Made by a program: the position numbers and the translations under genes. The notes beneath the pieces were generated by a model that saw only the letters and a list, made by a program, of their open reading frames with translations, made no database searches and was not told the DNA's origin. A stretch of DNA of 64,000 nt from Acidihalobacter ferrooxydans (GTDB lineage Bacteria > Pseudomonadota > Gammaproteobacteria > DSM-5130 > Acidihalobacteraceae), in assembly GCF_001975725.1 (NCBI RefSeq), contig NZ_CP019434.1, positions 3,126,792 to 3,190,791 of the forward strand. The letters are read 5' to 3'. This document shows, in pieces, positions 42,928 to 52,218 of this stretch. How positions within the stretch are numbered: position 1 is the first letter of the stretch; each line of letters starts with the position of its first letter.

Positions 42928-43878
42928 ATGAATGCCCGCCGCCTAGCCGTGCTGATGGACCCCATCAGCCGTATCAATATCAAGAAAGACAGCACCTTTG
43001 CCATGCTGCTGGCCGCACAGCGGCGCGGATGGCCGCTGCACTATCTCGAACAAGCCGACCTATATCTGCGCGACGGCCAGGCCTGGGCACGGCTGCGCCC
43101 GCTGCGCGTCGCCGACGACCCGACCGGCTGGTTCGAACTCGGCGCCGCGCAGGAAATGCCACTGTCACAGATGGATGCTGTGCTGATGCGCAAGGACCCA
43201 CCCTTCGATCTCGAGTTCATGTACACCACGCTCTTGCTCGAACTCGCCGAACGCGACGACACGCTGGTGATCAACCGGCCGGCCAGCCTGCGAGACGCCA
43301 ACGAAAAACTCTTCACCGCCTGGTTTCCGCAGTGCACCGTCCCCACCCTTGTTTCGCGCGACATGCAGCGCCTGCACGCCTTTGCCACCGAACTCGGCGA
43401 CGTGATCCTGAAACCGCTGAACGGCATGGGCGGGGAGTCGATCTTTCGCGTACGGGCCGATGATCCGAATACCAATGTGATTCTGGAAACGATGACCGCG
43501 CGCGGCACGCGCACGGTAATGGCGCAGCGCTTTATTCCCGAATACGTAGACGGCGACCGGCGCATCCTGCTCATCAATGGCGAACCGGTCCCTTACGCAT
43601 TGCTGCGCATCCCGGCTGCAGGTGAATCACGCGCGAACCTGGCCGCCGGTGGCCACGGTGTGGGCATCGAATTGAGCGAACGTGATCGCTGGATTTGCGC
43701 ACAAGTCGGGCCGGAACTGGTCCGGCGCGGCCTGATGTTTGTCGGCCTCGACGTCATCGGTGGCCAGCTCACCGAAATCAACGTCACCAGCCCGACCTGC
43801 ATCCGCGAACTCGACGCGCAGTACGGCATCGATATCGCAAGTCAGTTGATGGACGCGATCGACGCGCGCCTGGCCTAA
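42928..43878 (+). CDS. gshB: Glutathione synthetase
   Basis: 316 aa ATP-grasp enzyme joining gamma-glutamylcysteine and glycine. RLAVLMDPISRINIKKDSTF at the N-terminus, MRKDPPFDLEFMYTTLLLE (about 89-107), VILKPLNGMGGESIFRV (about 157-173) and the C-terminal FVGLDVIGGQLTEINVTSPT are diagnostic. Divergent from pilG, the usual context in gammaproteobacteria. Its 3' end is followed within 12 bases by a truncated family C repeat. Confidence 0.95.
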   Translation: MNARRLAVLMDPISRINIKKDSTFAMLLAAQRRGWPLHYLEQADLYLRDGQAWARLRPLRVADDPTGWFELGAAQEMPLSQMDAVLMRKDPPFDLEFMYTTLLLELAERDDTLVINRPASLRDANEKLFTAWFPQCTVPTLVSRDMQRLHAFATELGDVILKPLNGMGGESIFRVRADDPNTNVILETMTARGTRTVMAQRFIPEYVDGDRRILLINGEPVPYALLRIPAAGESRANLAAGGHGVGIELSERDRWICAQVGPELVRRGLMFVGLDVIGGQLTEINVTSPTCIRELDAQYGIDIASQLMDAIDARLA

Positions 43879-43888
43879 ACCGGGTTGC

Positions 43889-43940
43889 GGGCCCTTTCTC
43901 CCATAGCCGCAGCCGATTCTTTCCGAGTCCGACAGGCTCC
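43889..43940. repeat. Family C repeat, right-end fragment (C4)
   Basis: Only the right third is left: CCCATAGCCGCAGCCGATTC, then TTTCCGAGTCCGACAGGCTC. It lies between the convergent genes gshB and the MscS-like gene. Confidence 0.7.
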
Positions 43941-43958
43941 CGGGCGCATCCAGCGACG

Positions 43959-44573
43959 TCAGCTCTTGGGGTGGCGACGCTCTTCGGCCGAAGGGCGTCG
44001 CCACTCGCCACGCTCCAAACGCTCCAGTTCGGTCAGCCCGACATCATCCGGCGCGCGCCGCGTCACCTTCTGGAAAAAGAAATTGTTGGGCACCATGAGA
44101 ACACTGCCATCTTCCTCGCGGATCGCCGTAAACATCAGGTTGCGATCAACAACCCGGCCCTTGAATCCGTCGGGAATCAGTTCGACCTTGTCGCCCAACT
44201 CATAGGGCCGCCAAATCCAGATAAAGAAACTCGCGGTGAAGTTGCTGATCATCGTCCAGACTGCGAGCAGACCGACACCAATGACCGCAAGGGTACTCAG
44301 CAACAAGGTCCAGAGACCGTCGACATTAACGCCGACATGACGCAACGTGGACAGAATCAGCAACAGCCACAATCCGAGCCCGATGGATCGGCGCAAAATC
44401 AGCGCCGTCTCGGTAGGCAGATGCTTCTGCCGGACCGCGCGTGCCAGTGCTCGCGCCAGCGCGCGCTGCACCAGCACGATCAGGAACCCGACAGCAATGA
44501 ACAGCAAAACGGCCGGTAACAGCCTCTGCCATGACGGCAACCACGCCGGTAAATACACCCCAAAAGCATCCAT
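43959..44573 (-). CDS. Small MscS-family mechanosensitive channel protein
   Basis: 204 aa. Membrane segments at about 17-37, 65-80 and 85-115, then the MscS beta-domain with IWRPYELGDKVELIPDGFKG and MVPNNFFFQKVTRR. MscS channels release solutes on hypo-osmotic shock, consistent with the osmolyte synthesis genes at 6.5-8.5 kb. It is shorter than E. coli MscS (286 aa), lacking most of the C-terminal alpha/beta domain. Ends in a very basic tail. Confidence 0.82.
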   Translation of the reverse strand: MDAFGVYLPAWLPSWQRLLPAVLLFIAVGFLIVLVQRALARALARAVRQKHLPTETALILRRSIGLGLWLLLILSTLRHVGVNVDGLWTLLLSTLAVIGVGLLAVWTMISNFTASFFIWIWRPYELGDKVELIPDGFKGRVVDRNLMFTAIREEDGSVLMVPNNFFFQKVTRRAPDDVGLTELERLERGEWRRPSAEERRHPKS

Positions 44574-44582
44574 ACGGCGACC

Positions 44583-44972
44583 CTATCCGGTTTGCGGCGT
44601 GAACTTCAAGGCGGCCGAGTTGATGCAGTAGCGTTGCCCGGTCGGCGGAGGGCCGTCGGGAAATTTGTGTCCCAGATGCGCGTCGCAGCCGGCGCATCGC
44701 ACCTCGGTGCGCACCATGCCATGCGTATGATCGGTCAACTCGCGCACCGCATCCGGCGCCACCGGCTGCCAATAACTCGGCCAGCCGCTGCCCGAATCGT
44801 ATTTTTCCGTAGAACGGAACAGCGGCGCGCCGCAGCACACACAGGCATACGTGCCTGCCTCGTGATGATCCCAAAAACAACCGCTGAAGGCGCGTTCGGT
44901 ACCGCCCTCGCGTGTGACATGATATTGCTCGGCGTCCAACTGCTCACGCCAGCGCGTTTTGTCCTCGCTCAT
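44583..44972 (-). CDS. msrB: Peptide methionine-(R)-sulfoxide reductase MsrB
   Basis: 129 aa. Zn-binding CVCCGAPLF and [14 protein letters not shown] (two CxxC pairs), SGSGWPSYW, and the catalytic Cys in [11 protein letters not shown] near the C-terminus. Reduces Met-R-sulfoxide, complementing MsrA at 9.4 kb. It starts 1 base after the stop of the inositol-phosphatase-like gene and is probably co-transcribed with it and with the MscS-like gene. Confidence 0.95.
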   Translation of the reverse strand: MSEDKTRWREQLDAEQYHVTREGGTERAFSGCFWDHHEAGTYACVCCGAPLFRSTEKYDSGSGWPSYWQPVAPDAVRELTDHTHGMVRTEVRCAGCDAHLGHKFPDGPPPTGQRYCINSAALKFTPQTG

Positions 44973-44973
44973 T

Positions 44974-45777
44974 TCAACTCCTCATCCTCTGTGTCAGTTC
45001 GCGCTGCCATTCGACAAACAGCGCAGGATCAGCCGCGGCGACCGCTGAACGCGGCCCAGGATCGAGGCGGAACACCATCTCACCGTCGAGCGTGGCACTG
45101 CGCCCGCCGACCTCGGCAAGCAGCAGGCTCCCAGCCGCATAGTCCCACAAACGCATGCCGCCGTGCAGATACACGTGCCCGCGCCCTGCGGCCAGCCAGG
45201 CCCATTCCAATGCACAGGTGCCAAGATAGCGCTGCGAGGCATACGGTGGCCGCGTGCTCAACTGTGCAGCGAGCGCCTCTGGCAGGCGTTTGAAATCCAC
45301 CAGAGCGAGACTATCCGCCAGCCCGGGCCCCTGCACGCGTTGCGGCAACGGACGGCCATTCAAGGTCGCGCCGCCGCCAAGCCGCGCCGCGAAAGACTCG
45401 TCGCGGATCGGATCGTAGACCATGCCAAACGTCACCCGCCCACCTTCGATCAGCGCCAACGACACGCTGAACAGCGGAAAATGGCCGACAAAATTGCGGG
45501 TACCGTCCAGCGGGTCGAGACACCACACGGGCCCGCCCTCGGCCAGCATGGCCTGCTGCTCGGCGAGCGGCATCTCCTCGCTGAGCATTCGCACCTGGGG
45601 CCAATGCGCCGCAAGTTCGGCGCGCACTCGCATGTCGGCGGCCAGGTCAGCCTCGGTCAACAAGCTGCCGTCGGGCTTGAATCGGGACGCCACGCGCTCC
45701 AGTCGTGGCACAAGCTCTTCCCGGCCAACTTGCCTGATCAGCGCCTCCACGACGCCGGTATCAATACTGTTTATCAC
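44974..45777 (-). CDS. Inositol monophosphatase family phosphatase
   Basis: 267 aa Mg-dependent phosphatase of the IMPase/FBPase fold. Metal-site motifs [11 protein letters not shown] (about 67-77), [21 protein letters not shown] (split here as [12 protein letters not shown] and on; about 85-105) and the C-terminal [17 protein letters not shown] (about 208-224) are present. The substrate cannot be told from sequence (inositol phosphate, PAP or histidinol phosphate). Start: a GTG at 45777 with GGGG seven bases upstream fits the family N-terminus; the ATG at 45810 is the alternative. Confidence 0.85.
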   Translation of the reverse strand: MINSIDTGVVEALIRQVGREELVPRLERVASRFKPDGSLLTEADLAADMRVRAELAAHWPQVRMLSEEMPLAEQQAMLAEGGPVWCLDPLDGTRNFVGHFPLFSVSLALIEGGRVTFGMVYDPIRDESFAARLGGGATLNGRPLPQRVQGPGLADSLALVDFKRLPEALAAQLSTRPPYASQRYLGTCALEWAWLAAGRGHVYLHGGMRLWDYAAGSLLLAEVGGRSATLDGEMVFRLDPGPRSAVAAADPALFVEWQRELTQRMRS

Positions 45778-46087
45778 GCAAATACCCCGTCGCTGATGAG
45801 CATTTCCCATCCATCGAATACTGCACCATCAAAGCGCTTCAATGTCGAATCACAAATCGACGCGAGCAGGCTGAAACAGGTCGCGCGCGGGTACCCGAAC
45901 AGAATTTCAGTACCCTCGCCCCGTCGTCCGATATCGAGTGCCGCAGTACGTTAAGATAATAGAGCGTAACGTTGGCGAGTGTCGTCCGTCATATTCACTA
46001 CATTGGCCGAGCGGGCGCGGCACTGATCGTGGTCGATTGTTTTCCCGGCGGTCGTGAACCGTCACGCACGCTTGCTACACTGCCGTC
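45778..46087. other. Divergent intergenic region
   Basis: It lies between the IMPase-like and DUF3301 genes, so it should contain two promoters. CGTTAAGATAATAGAGCGTA at about 45949-45968 is the most AT-rich part and includes a small palindrome (CGTTA/TAACG). No -35/-10 pair convincing enough to annotate was found. Confidence 0.4.
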
Positions 46088-46510
46088 ATGACCGAACTGC
46101 TGATTGCCGTGATCGCTGTCATTGTGCTCGTCTGGGTCGACGCACTGCGTGCTCGCGAAGCCGCTCTGCGCGCCTGCCGACGCGCCACGCAACGCTTCGA
46201 ACTGCAATTGCTGGACGAAACCGTCGCGCTGCGTCGGCTGCGCCCGGCGCGCACCCGCAGCGGCCGTGTCGGGCTGCGCCGGCATTACAGCTTCGAGTAC
46301 AGTGTTCAGGGCAATGAACGGCGTCAGGGCGAGATCGTGATGCTCGGCCGACACGTCCAATCCGTACGCGGCGACTGGATCGACGTCACCCCGACGCCAT
46401 CCACAACCGAGCCGTCACCGCTGCCAGAATCCTCCACACCCACCCCAGCGAAAACTCCCGGCAACCTCGTCAAGCTCAGCGACTATCGCTCGCGCAGGGC
46501 GCCGCCTTGA
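46088..46510 (+). CDS. DUF3301 membrane-anchored protein
   Basis: 140 aa. One N-terminal membrane helix (ELLIAVIAVIVLVWVDALRA), then RACRRATQRFELQLLDETVA and RRHYSFEYSVQGNERRQGEIVMLG, the DUF3301 pattern, and a Pro/Ser/Thr-rich C-terminal tail. Function unknown. It overlaps the antiporter gene by four bases (TTGA) and is probably co-translated with it. Confidence 0.8.
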   Translation: MTELLIAVIAVIVLVWVDALRAREAALRACRRATQRFELQLLDETVALRRLRPARTRSGRVGLRRHYSFEYSVQGNERRQGEIVMLGRHVQSVRGDWIDVTPTPSTTEPSPLPESSTPTPAKTPGNLVKLSDYRSRRAPP

Positions 46511-48477
46511 GCGGCCAAATCATCCAGAGCGTACTGATCCTGCTGGCCTGCTCGGTGCTCGCAGTCGGCGTGGTCCGTCGCCTCCAGCTCTCATCCATCA
46601 TCGGTTACCTGCTGGTCGGTGCAGTAATCGGCCCGCATGCGTTCGGCCTGATCGATGACAGCGAGCTGATTCACCTGCTGGCCGAAATCGGCGTGGTGTT
46701 CCTGCTCTTCACCATCGGCCTGGAGTTTTCGATCAATCAGTTCTGGTCGATGCGCCGGGTCGTAGTCGGCCTCGGCGGCGCACAGGTCGTACTGTCCAGC
46801 CTCATCGGCGCACTCGCCGCCTGGCTTTCCGGGGTGGGCTGGGCCGGCGCAGTCGTGGCCGGCGGTGCGCTGGCGCTGTCGTCGACCGCCATCGTCGTCA
46901 AACAGCTCGACGAACAGCTCGAACTGCATTCGCGCCACGGCCGGCTCGCACTCGGCGTACTGCTGTTCCAGGACCTCGCCGTAGTGCCGTTTCTGGTCGC
47001 CATTCCGATTCTGGCCAGCGGCAAACTCGACGGCATGGGGTGGCAATTCGCCATCGCCCTGGGCAAGGGCATCGTCGCGCTGGGCATCATGCTCGCGGCC
47101 GGGCGCTGGGTGCTGCGCCCGCTGTTCCACAGCGTCGCCGCGGCGCGCTCGACCGAGCTGTTCACGCTCAGCGTGCTGCTGGTCACGCTCGCCGCCGCCT
47201 CGGTCACCTACTGGCTCGGCCTGTCGCTCGCCCTCGGCGCCTTCCTCGCCGGCATGATGCTCAGCGAGACCGAGTACCGCCACCAGATCGAAACCGAAAT
47301 CCGCGCCTTCCGAGACGTGCTGATGGGCGTGTTCTTCGTCAGCATCGGTCTGCAACTGGACATGCGCGCATTGCTCGACGTCTGGCCCTGGGTGCTGCTC
47401 ATGCTCACCGGCCTGGTACTCGGCAAGGGTCTTCTCATCATGGCGCTGACCCGCTGGGCCGGCTACGAACCGGGCGTCGCCCTGCGCACCGGCATGGTGC
47501 TCGCACAGGGCGGCGAGTTCGGCTTCGCCCTGCTCGCCCTGGCGCTCAACCGCGGCCTGCTGAGCGCCGCCGACAGTCAGGCGATACTCGCCACGGTCAT
47601 TCTCAGCATGGCGCTGGCGCCACTGCTGCTACGCTACAACGGCCGCGTCGCCAAAGCGTTATTCGCGAAATCCTACGTCAAGCGCCGCATCACCCAGACC
47701 CGTCAACTCGGCTGGGCGGCGCGCGAGGTCAGCGATCACGTCATCCTCTGCGGCTTCGGCCGCATCGGCCAGAATCTCGCCCGCTTCCTGCGCGCGGAAG
47801 GCCTCGAATACGTCGCCCTCGACCTCGATCCGTACATCATCCGCGATGCCTGGGAGGCCGGCGAGCATGTCTTCTACGGCGACAGCACACATGGCGAAAT
47901 CCTGCGCGCAGCGGGTCTGACGCGTGCCCGCGTGCTGGTCATCACCTTCAACGATGCGCACACCGCCGAGCGCATCATTCTGGAGGCGCGCAAGCGCCGC
48001 GCAGACCTGCCCATCCTGGTGCGCACGCTGGAGGAAAGCGATCTGGAGCGCCTCGAACAGGCCGGCGCTACCGCGGTCATTCCGGAAATTCTCGAATCGA
48101 GCCTGCTCATCGCACGCGCGCTGCTGGAGCGCCTCGACATCGCCGCAGAGGAGATCGACGCACTCATCGAGCGCGAGCGCGCGGATCGTTACCGCAGTCT
48201 GCGCGGCCGCTTCCGCGGGGAGACCGAGCAACTCACCGAAGCACTGCACAGCGTGACCATCCACACCGGCAGCGCGGCTATCGGCAAGCCGCTGCGCGAC
48301 TTCGATATCGCTGGCCATGGCGCCCACATCGAGGCCCTGCGCCGTGCCGGCATTCGCGGCGAGGAACCCGATCCGGACTTGCGACTGGAAGAAGGCGATG
48401 TCCTCGTCCTGCGCGGCGCAGCAGACGTGCTGACACGCATCGAAGCCGAACTCACGCGTGTCGAGGCCACCGAGTAA
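46507..48477 (+). CDS. Kef-type monovalent cation:proton antiporter (CPA2) with TrkA domains
   Basis: 656 aa. About 12 membrane segments (1-385), with FTIGLEFSINQFWSMRR, LALSSTAIVVKQL and FQDLAVVPF typical of CPA2 antiporters. A TrkA-N/RCK domain follows, with NAD-binding HVILCGFGRIGQNLARFL (about 413-430), and a TrkA-C domain (about 565-650). It exports K+ or Na+ in exchange for H+. Start codon is TTG at 46507, overlapping the previous stop. It differs from glutathione-gated KefB/C mainly by the extra TrkA-C domain. Confidence 0.9.
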   Translation: MSGQIIQSVLILLACSVLAVGVVRRLQLSSIIGYLLVGAVIGPHAFGLIDDSELIHLLAEIGVVFLLFTIGLEFSINQFWSMRRVVVGLGGAQVVLSSLIGALAAWLSGVGWAGAVVAGGALALSSTAIVVKQLDEQLELHSRHGRLALGVLLFQDLAVVPFLVAIPILASGKLDGMGWQFAIALGKGIVALGIMLAAGRWVLRPLFHSVAAARSTELFTLSVLLVTLAAASVTYWLGLSLALGAFLAGMMLSETEYRHQIETEIRAFRDVLMGVFFVSIGLQLDMRALLDVWPWVLLMLTGLVLGKGLLIMALTRWAGYEPGVALRTGMVLAQGGEFGFALLALALNRGLLSAADSQAILATVILSMALAPLLLRYNGRVAKALFAKSYVKRRITQTRQLGWAAREVSDHVILCGFGRIGQNLARFLRAEGLEYVALDLDPYIIRDAWEAGEHVFYGDSTHGEILRAAGLTRARVLVITFNDAHTAERIILEARKRRADLPILVRTLEESDLERLEQAGATAVIPEILESSLLIARALLERLDIAAEEIDALIERERADRYRSLRGRFRGETEQLTEALHSVTIHTGSAAIGKPLRDFDIAGHGAHIEALRRAGIRGEEPDPDLRLEEGDVLVLRGAADVLTRIEAELTRVEATE

Positions 48478-48480
48478 GCA

Positions 48481-49098
48481 CTACCGCCATCGCGTCTTGC
48501 GCCAGCACACCAGCCGGTTGTTCGCCGGCATCGTGTGGTCGCGCTGCAACTGCAAACCAGCCGTTTGCGCCAACGCATCGACCGCCTCGAAATCGCGCAC
48601 GCCGCTATCCGGGTCGCGTGCTTTCAGCCACGCGTCGAAGCGCGCATTGCTCTCGCTGGTGTAGCGCCCTGCGTAATTGAACGGCCCGTAATAGCCGAAC
48701 AAGCCGCCGGCCCGCAACACCCGTCCAATGCCGGCAAAACAGGCTTCGACCGCAGACCAGGGCATGATATGCAGCGTATTCGCCGAATAAACGTAGTCCA
48801 CCTGCGGCATGCCCCAATCGTTCTGACCCACGTCCAGCGCCCGCGGCTCCAGCAGATTGGGCACGGCGGCCTCGTCGCACCACGCGCGAATGCTCGGCAG
48901 GTTCTGGGCCAGATCGGTCGGCTGCCAGCGCAGATGCTTGAACACCGGTGCGAAATAGGCCGCATGCTGACCGGTGCCGCTGCCGATTTCGAGTAGCGCG
49001 CCGGGCGCAGCAAAGCACTCGCGCAACACCGCCTCGATCGGCGCGCGGTTCTCCTCGCAGGCTTGCGAGTAGTGTTTACGATCAGTGGATTGCTTCAC
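48481..49098 (-). CDS. DUF938 family SAM-dependent methyltransferase-like protein
   Basis: 205 aa. KHYSQACEENRAPIEAVLRE then LEIGSGTGQHAAYFAP (SAM motif I) and YVYSANTLHIMPWSAVEACF are the DUF938 signature. Substrate unknown. Start at a GTG (49096-49098) preceded by AAGGG six bases upstream; the GTG ten codons earlier lacks such a site. Convergent with the Kef gene (3 bp gap). Confidence 0.82.
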   Translation of the reverse strand: MKQSTDRKHYSQACEENRAPIEAVLRECFAAPGALLEIGSGTGQHAAYFAPVFKHLRWQPTDLAQNLPSIRAWCDEAAVPNLLEPRALDVGQNDWGMPQVDYVYSANTLHIMPWSAVEACFAGIGRVLRAGGLFGYYGPFNYAGRYTSESNARFDAWLKARDPDSGVRDFEAVDALAQTAGLQLQRDHTMPANNRLVCWRKTRWR

Positions 49099-49314
49099 AT
49101 CAAACCCTTCGGCCCGAACACGAGCCACAGTAAAAAGCCAACCAAGGCACCATCAAAATCAGCACGATCCAATGCACCCGAACGATCCACTGACCGGCGC
49201 ACGCATGCAATCTACCGCATGAAAATACGCCGGCCCCATGACCGCGCCTTGCAGATCATACCTGCCCCACGGCTTGAGCGAGGGGCTTCTTCAAAACTAA
49301 AACAGAACCCACGC

Positions 49315-49344
49315 AAAAAAGCCCCCTCGCGCGCGAGGGGGCTT
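49315..49344 (-). terminator. Rho-independent terminator of the DegP gene
   Basis: A perfect 26-bp palindrome (AAGCCCCCTCGCG and its complement) followed on the minus strand by TTTTTT, starting 24 bases after the protease stop codon. Confidence 0.9.
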
Positions 49345-49367
49345 GTTACAAACGACTCAGAGCTTGA

Positions 49368-50867
49368 TCAGGAACCGGCCGGTGGCAGGATCACGACCGT
49401 GTACAGGCTCTGCTTCCCATTGCGCACGCGCACCGGGATCGGCTCGCCTGCCGGCAGACCGGCGACGATTTTCTCCAGCTGCGCGGGCGAGTCGACCGGC
49501 TTCTGACCGATATCCTGGATCACCATGCCGGGCGCGATGCCAGCCTGCGCCGCCGGCCCGGAACCCACGCCGATGACCAGCACGCCGTGCTTGATTCCCA
49601 GATTCTTCGCGGCCTTCGCGGTCAGCGGCTGAATCTGGATCTGCAGGCGCGCCACATTGCCGCTCTGATTGCTCGACGAACCACCAGGACCCGCCTCGTT
49701 GGCGTTCTTCGGCAAGGTGCCGATGGTCACGTTCAGCGTCATGGGCTTGCCGTTACGCAGAATGCCGATCTTCACCCGTGTGCCTGGCTGGGTGTTGCCA
49801 ACCATTGGCGGCAACTGGCCGACTTCGTAGACCGGCTTGTCGTTATAGGTCACCACCACGTCACCCGGCTCCAGCCCCGCCTTGGCGGCCGGACTGTTCG
49901 GCTCGACCGAGGCAACCAGCGCGCCAACCGGCTCCTTCAGATGCAGCGCCTGCCCCATTTTGGCCGTGACATCCTGCACCTCGACACCCAACCAGCCGAA
50001 CTGGATCTGCTTATGCTCGGCCAGCGCATGCACCACGCGCATCACGGTATTGATCGGAATCGAGAACGACAGCCCCATATAACCGCCGCTGCTGGTGTAA
50101 ATCTGGTCGTTGATGCCGACCACCTGTCCGGACATATTGAGCAGCGGCCCGCCCGAATTACCCGGATTGATCGGTACGTCGGTCTGGATGAACGGGATGT
50201 ACTGATCGTCATTCGGCAGCGTGCGATTGACCGCGCTGACCACGCCCTGGGTCACCGTATTGAAAAACCCGAACGGCGCGCCGACCGCCAGCAACCACTG
50301 CCCGACCTGCAGTTTGTCAGAATTGCCGATCGGGGCGGTGGGCAGGTTTTTGGCGTTGATCTTCAACAGCGCCGTGTCGTAGCGCACCGAAAGGCCGACC
50401 AGCTTGGCGGGATAGGCCTGATGGTTGGTAAGCGTCACCATAATGTGATCGGCGCCACGCACCACATGCGCTGCTGTAACGATGTAGCCGTTCGGGCTAA
50501 TGATAAAGCCGGAGCCCAAGTCCTCGACCTTCTGCTGCTTCGGACCACCCGGCGCCATGAATTGCTGGAAAAACTGATGGAACGGGGAACTGGGGGGGAA
50601 CGGATTACTCGCCCCCTGACTGATGGTTTTGGTGCTGGTGCTACTGATATTCACCACAGTATCGCCGACTTTCTTAATGATCGGCGTAAAATCGGGAAGA
50701 TTCACCAACGGCTTTTGCGGCGACGTATCGACCTTCAAGTCCAGCGGCGCAGGCGCTGCCATGCTGAGCGTCGGGGCGCTGACTCCAAAACCGAACACGC
50801 CCGCCATCAACAGCGCGAGCAAAGGTCGGATGACGCGATTGGATCGGCGTTTTGAAAATACATTCAT
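49368..50867 (-). CDS. degP: Periplasmic serine protease of the DegP/MucD family
   Basis: 499 aa. Signal peptide about 1-37 (RPLLALLMAGVFGFGVSA, then APTLSMA), protease domain with the triad His in VTAAHVVRG, Asp in RYDTALLKI and Ser in NPGNSGGPLL, then two PDZ domains (about 300-385, GWLGVEVQDV; and 415-495). It degrades misfolded envelope proteins. The ATG at 50867 with AAGGAGG nine bases upstream fixes the start; the longer frame is not used. Strong terminator downstream, so monocistronic. Confidence 0.94.
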   Translation of the reverse strand: MNVFSKRRSNRVIRPLLALLMAGVFGFGVSAPTLSMAAPAPLDLKVDTSPQKPLVNLPDFTPIIKKVGDTVVNISSTSTKTISQGASNPFPPSSPFHQFFQQFMAPGGPKQQKVEDLGSGFIISPNGYIVTAAHVVRGADHIMVTLTNHQAYPAKLVGLSVRYDTALLKINAKNLPTAPIGNSDKLQVGQWLLAVGAPFGFFNTVTQGVVSAVNRTLPNDDQYIPFIQTDVPINPGNSGGPLLNMSGQVVGINDQIYTSSGGYMGLSFSIPINTVMRVVHALAEHKQIQFGWLGVEVQDVTAKMGQALHLKEPVGALVASVEPNSPAAKAGLEPGDVVVTYNDKPVYEVGQLPPMVGNTQPGTRVKIGILRNGKPMTLNVTIGTLPKNANEAGPGGSSSNQSGNVARLQIQIQPLTAKAAKNLGIKHGVLVIGVGSGPAAQAGIAPGMVIQDIGQKPVDSPAQLEKIVAGLPAGEPIPVRVRNGKQSLYTVVILPPAGS

Positions 50868-50895
50868 GCTTGCTAGCCTCCTTGTCAGGATGTTT

Positions 50896-50923
50896 GTTAT
50901 ACCCTCTGAATGGACAGCCGCAA
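50896..50923 (-). promoter_or_regulatory. Possible promoter of the DegP gene
   Basis: On the minus strand, TTGCGG (50918-50923), a 16-base spacer and TATAAC (50896-50901), about 30 bases before the ATG. A sigma-E-type pair was looked for and not found with good spacing. Confidence 0.35.
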
Positions 50924-51090
50924 ACGGGCCTTGTTCCCAGGCCAAGGTGACGCCAAACCGACTGTAAAGCATCCATTTCCTCGCAGATACGCGGTTTTGC
51001 AGCGCATTTGCGTATTTTCGCTCATAAAAGTTTTACCTGTTTTTACGCCGCCAGCTTGCGTTATACGAACCGATAACGAAGATTCGATGC

Positions 51091-52059
51091 ATGCCGAACC
51101 CAACCGAAATCGTACTCTGCGGACTCGACGGCGTGCTGGCGCTCATCGACCATCGCCTGCATTTTCTGCGCAACGACGAAGGCATCCGCGACTGGGACGC
51201 GTTCTACGCCGCCTGCGACGACGACATGCCCAATCTGCCGCTGATCCAGCGCCTCAACCTCGCCCGCGAAGAAGGCTATCCCGTGCTGCTCATCACCGGC
51301 CGCAACGCCGCGGTACGCGGGCCGACCGAGGCCTGGCTGGCACGCTGGAACATTGGTCACGACGGCCTGTGGATGCGCCCCGCCGACAGCCGCATATCCA
51401 CCGCCCGGTTCAAGATCGAGATCGTCGAGCGCCACCTCGCCGGACGCAAAATCCGCCGTGTCTACGAATCCGCGCACCAGCTCGATTTCGCCCGATGGAT
51501 TACGCAGCAGAGCATTGCCTGCACGCTGTTCGGCCCGAACCAGGGCAACGGCGCCGCGCGCGAGATACTCGATCTGCGCAACATTCGCCATGCGTGCGGC
51601 CACATCACCCTCTACCCGTTTTACGGCGACGACGACCATGCCTGGGACGACCGCTGTGCCCAGCTCGCCCAGAACTCATGCCTGCTCTGCCAGGCCGATG
51701 CGCTCGATGCCGAACGCCGCCAGCGTCACGCACAAGCCCGCGCCGCCGCGCACGAACGCGGCCTGCCGCCGCTGGCAGGCTCGGACCGCCAGATCGCCTG
51801 GGCCGAAGGCATCCGTCTCAGCGCCTTTGGCGCGATCGACAAAGTGCAGCAATGGGTCGATCGCCACGCTGAGGCGGCACAAGCCGAAGACCCCGATCAC
51901 TGGCAAACCGTCACGCAAGGCATCGCGCGCGCCACCGCATGGCTGGAAGAGCAGACCGACGCCAGGTGGTGGATCGACCACCGCCAGGGCATCGCGAACC
52001 ACCTCGACGCCGGCCGCACACTGCTCTCGGCAGTCGCCGAACAGGAAGGTTATTTCTGA
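51091..52059 (+). CDS. HAD/polynucleotide-kinase-phosphatase-like protein lacking the nucleophile Asp
   Basis: 322 aa. The N-terminal half resembles the HAD phosphatase domain of polynucleotide kinases: IVLCGLDGVLALID (motif I), VLLITGRNAAVRGPTEAWLA (motif II with Thr), and a Lys in RFKIEIVERHLAG. Motif I, normally DxDGT, reads G-L-D-G-V, so the nucleophilic Asp is Gly. The middle has two cysteines (SCLLC, about 198-202), and the C-terminal part holds LPPLAGSDRQIAWAEGIR, a motif seen in other uncharacterised proteins. It may be a pseudo-enzyme or binding protein. It stands alone, divergent from DegP. Confidence 0.6.
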   Translation: MPNPTEIVLCGLDGVLALIDHRLHFLRNDEGIRDWDAFYAACDDDMPNLPLIQRLNLAREEGYPVLLITGRNAAVRGPTEAWLARWNIGHDGLWMRPADSRISTARFKIEIVERHLAGRKIRRVYESAHQLDFARWITQQSIACTLFGPNQGNGAAREILDLRNIRHACGHITLYPFYGDDDHAWDDRCAQLAQNSCLLCQADALDAERRQRHAQARAAAHERGLPPLAGSDRQIAWAEGIRLSAFGAIDKVQQWVDRHAEAAQAEDPDHWQTVTQGIARATAWLEEQTDARWWIDHRQGIANHLDAGRTLLSAVAEQEGYF

Positions 52060-52218
52060 CCCGACCGGCACGGCACCGGCCGCCTCGTCCATAATCGCGG
52101 ACATAGTCGCGGACACCGCCTCAAGAACCCTCAAGCGAGGCGAGGATCGCGTGATTCGCATCGCACAACGCCAACCGCATCGACCGCGCTTGTGCCGGAC
52201 ATGGCAGCGCGTATATAA

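Noticed and set aside
49587-50855. 422-codon open frame on the plus strand
   Set aside because: Antisense to the DegP protease gene; no domain, low-complexity His/Arg content.
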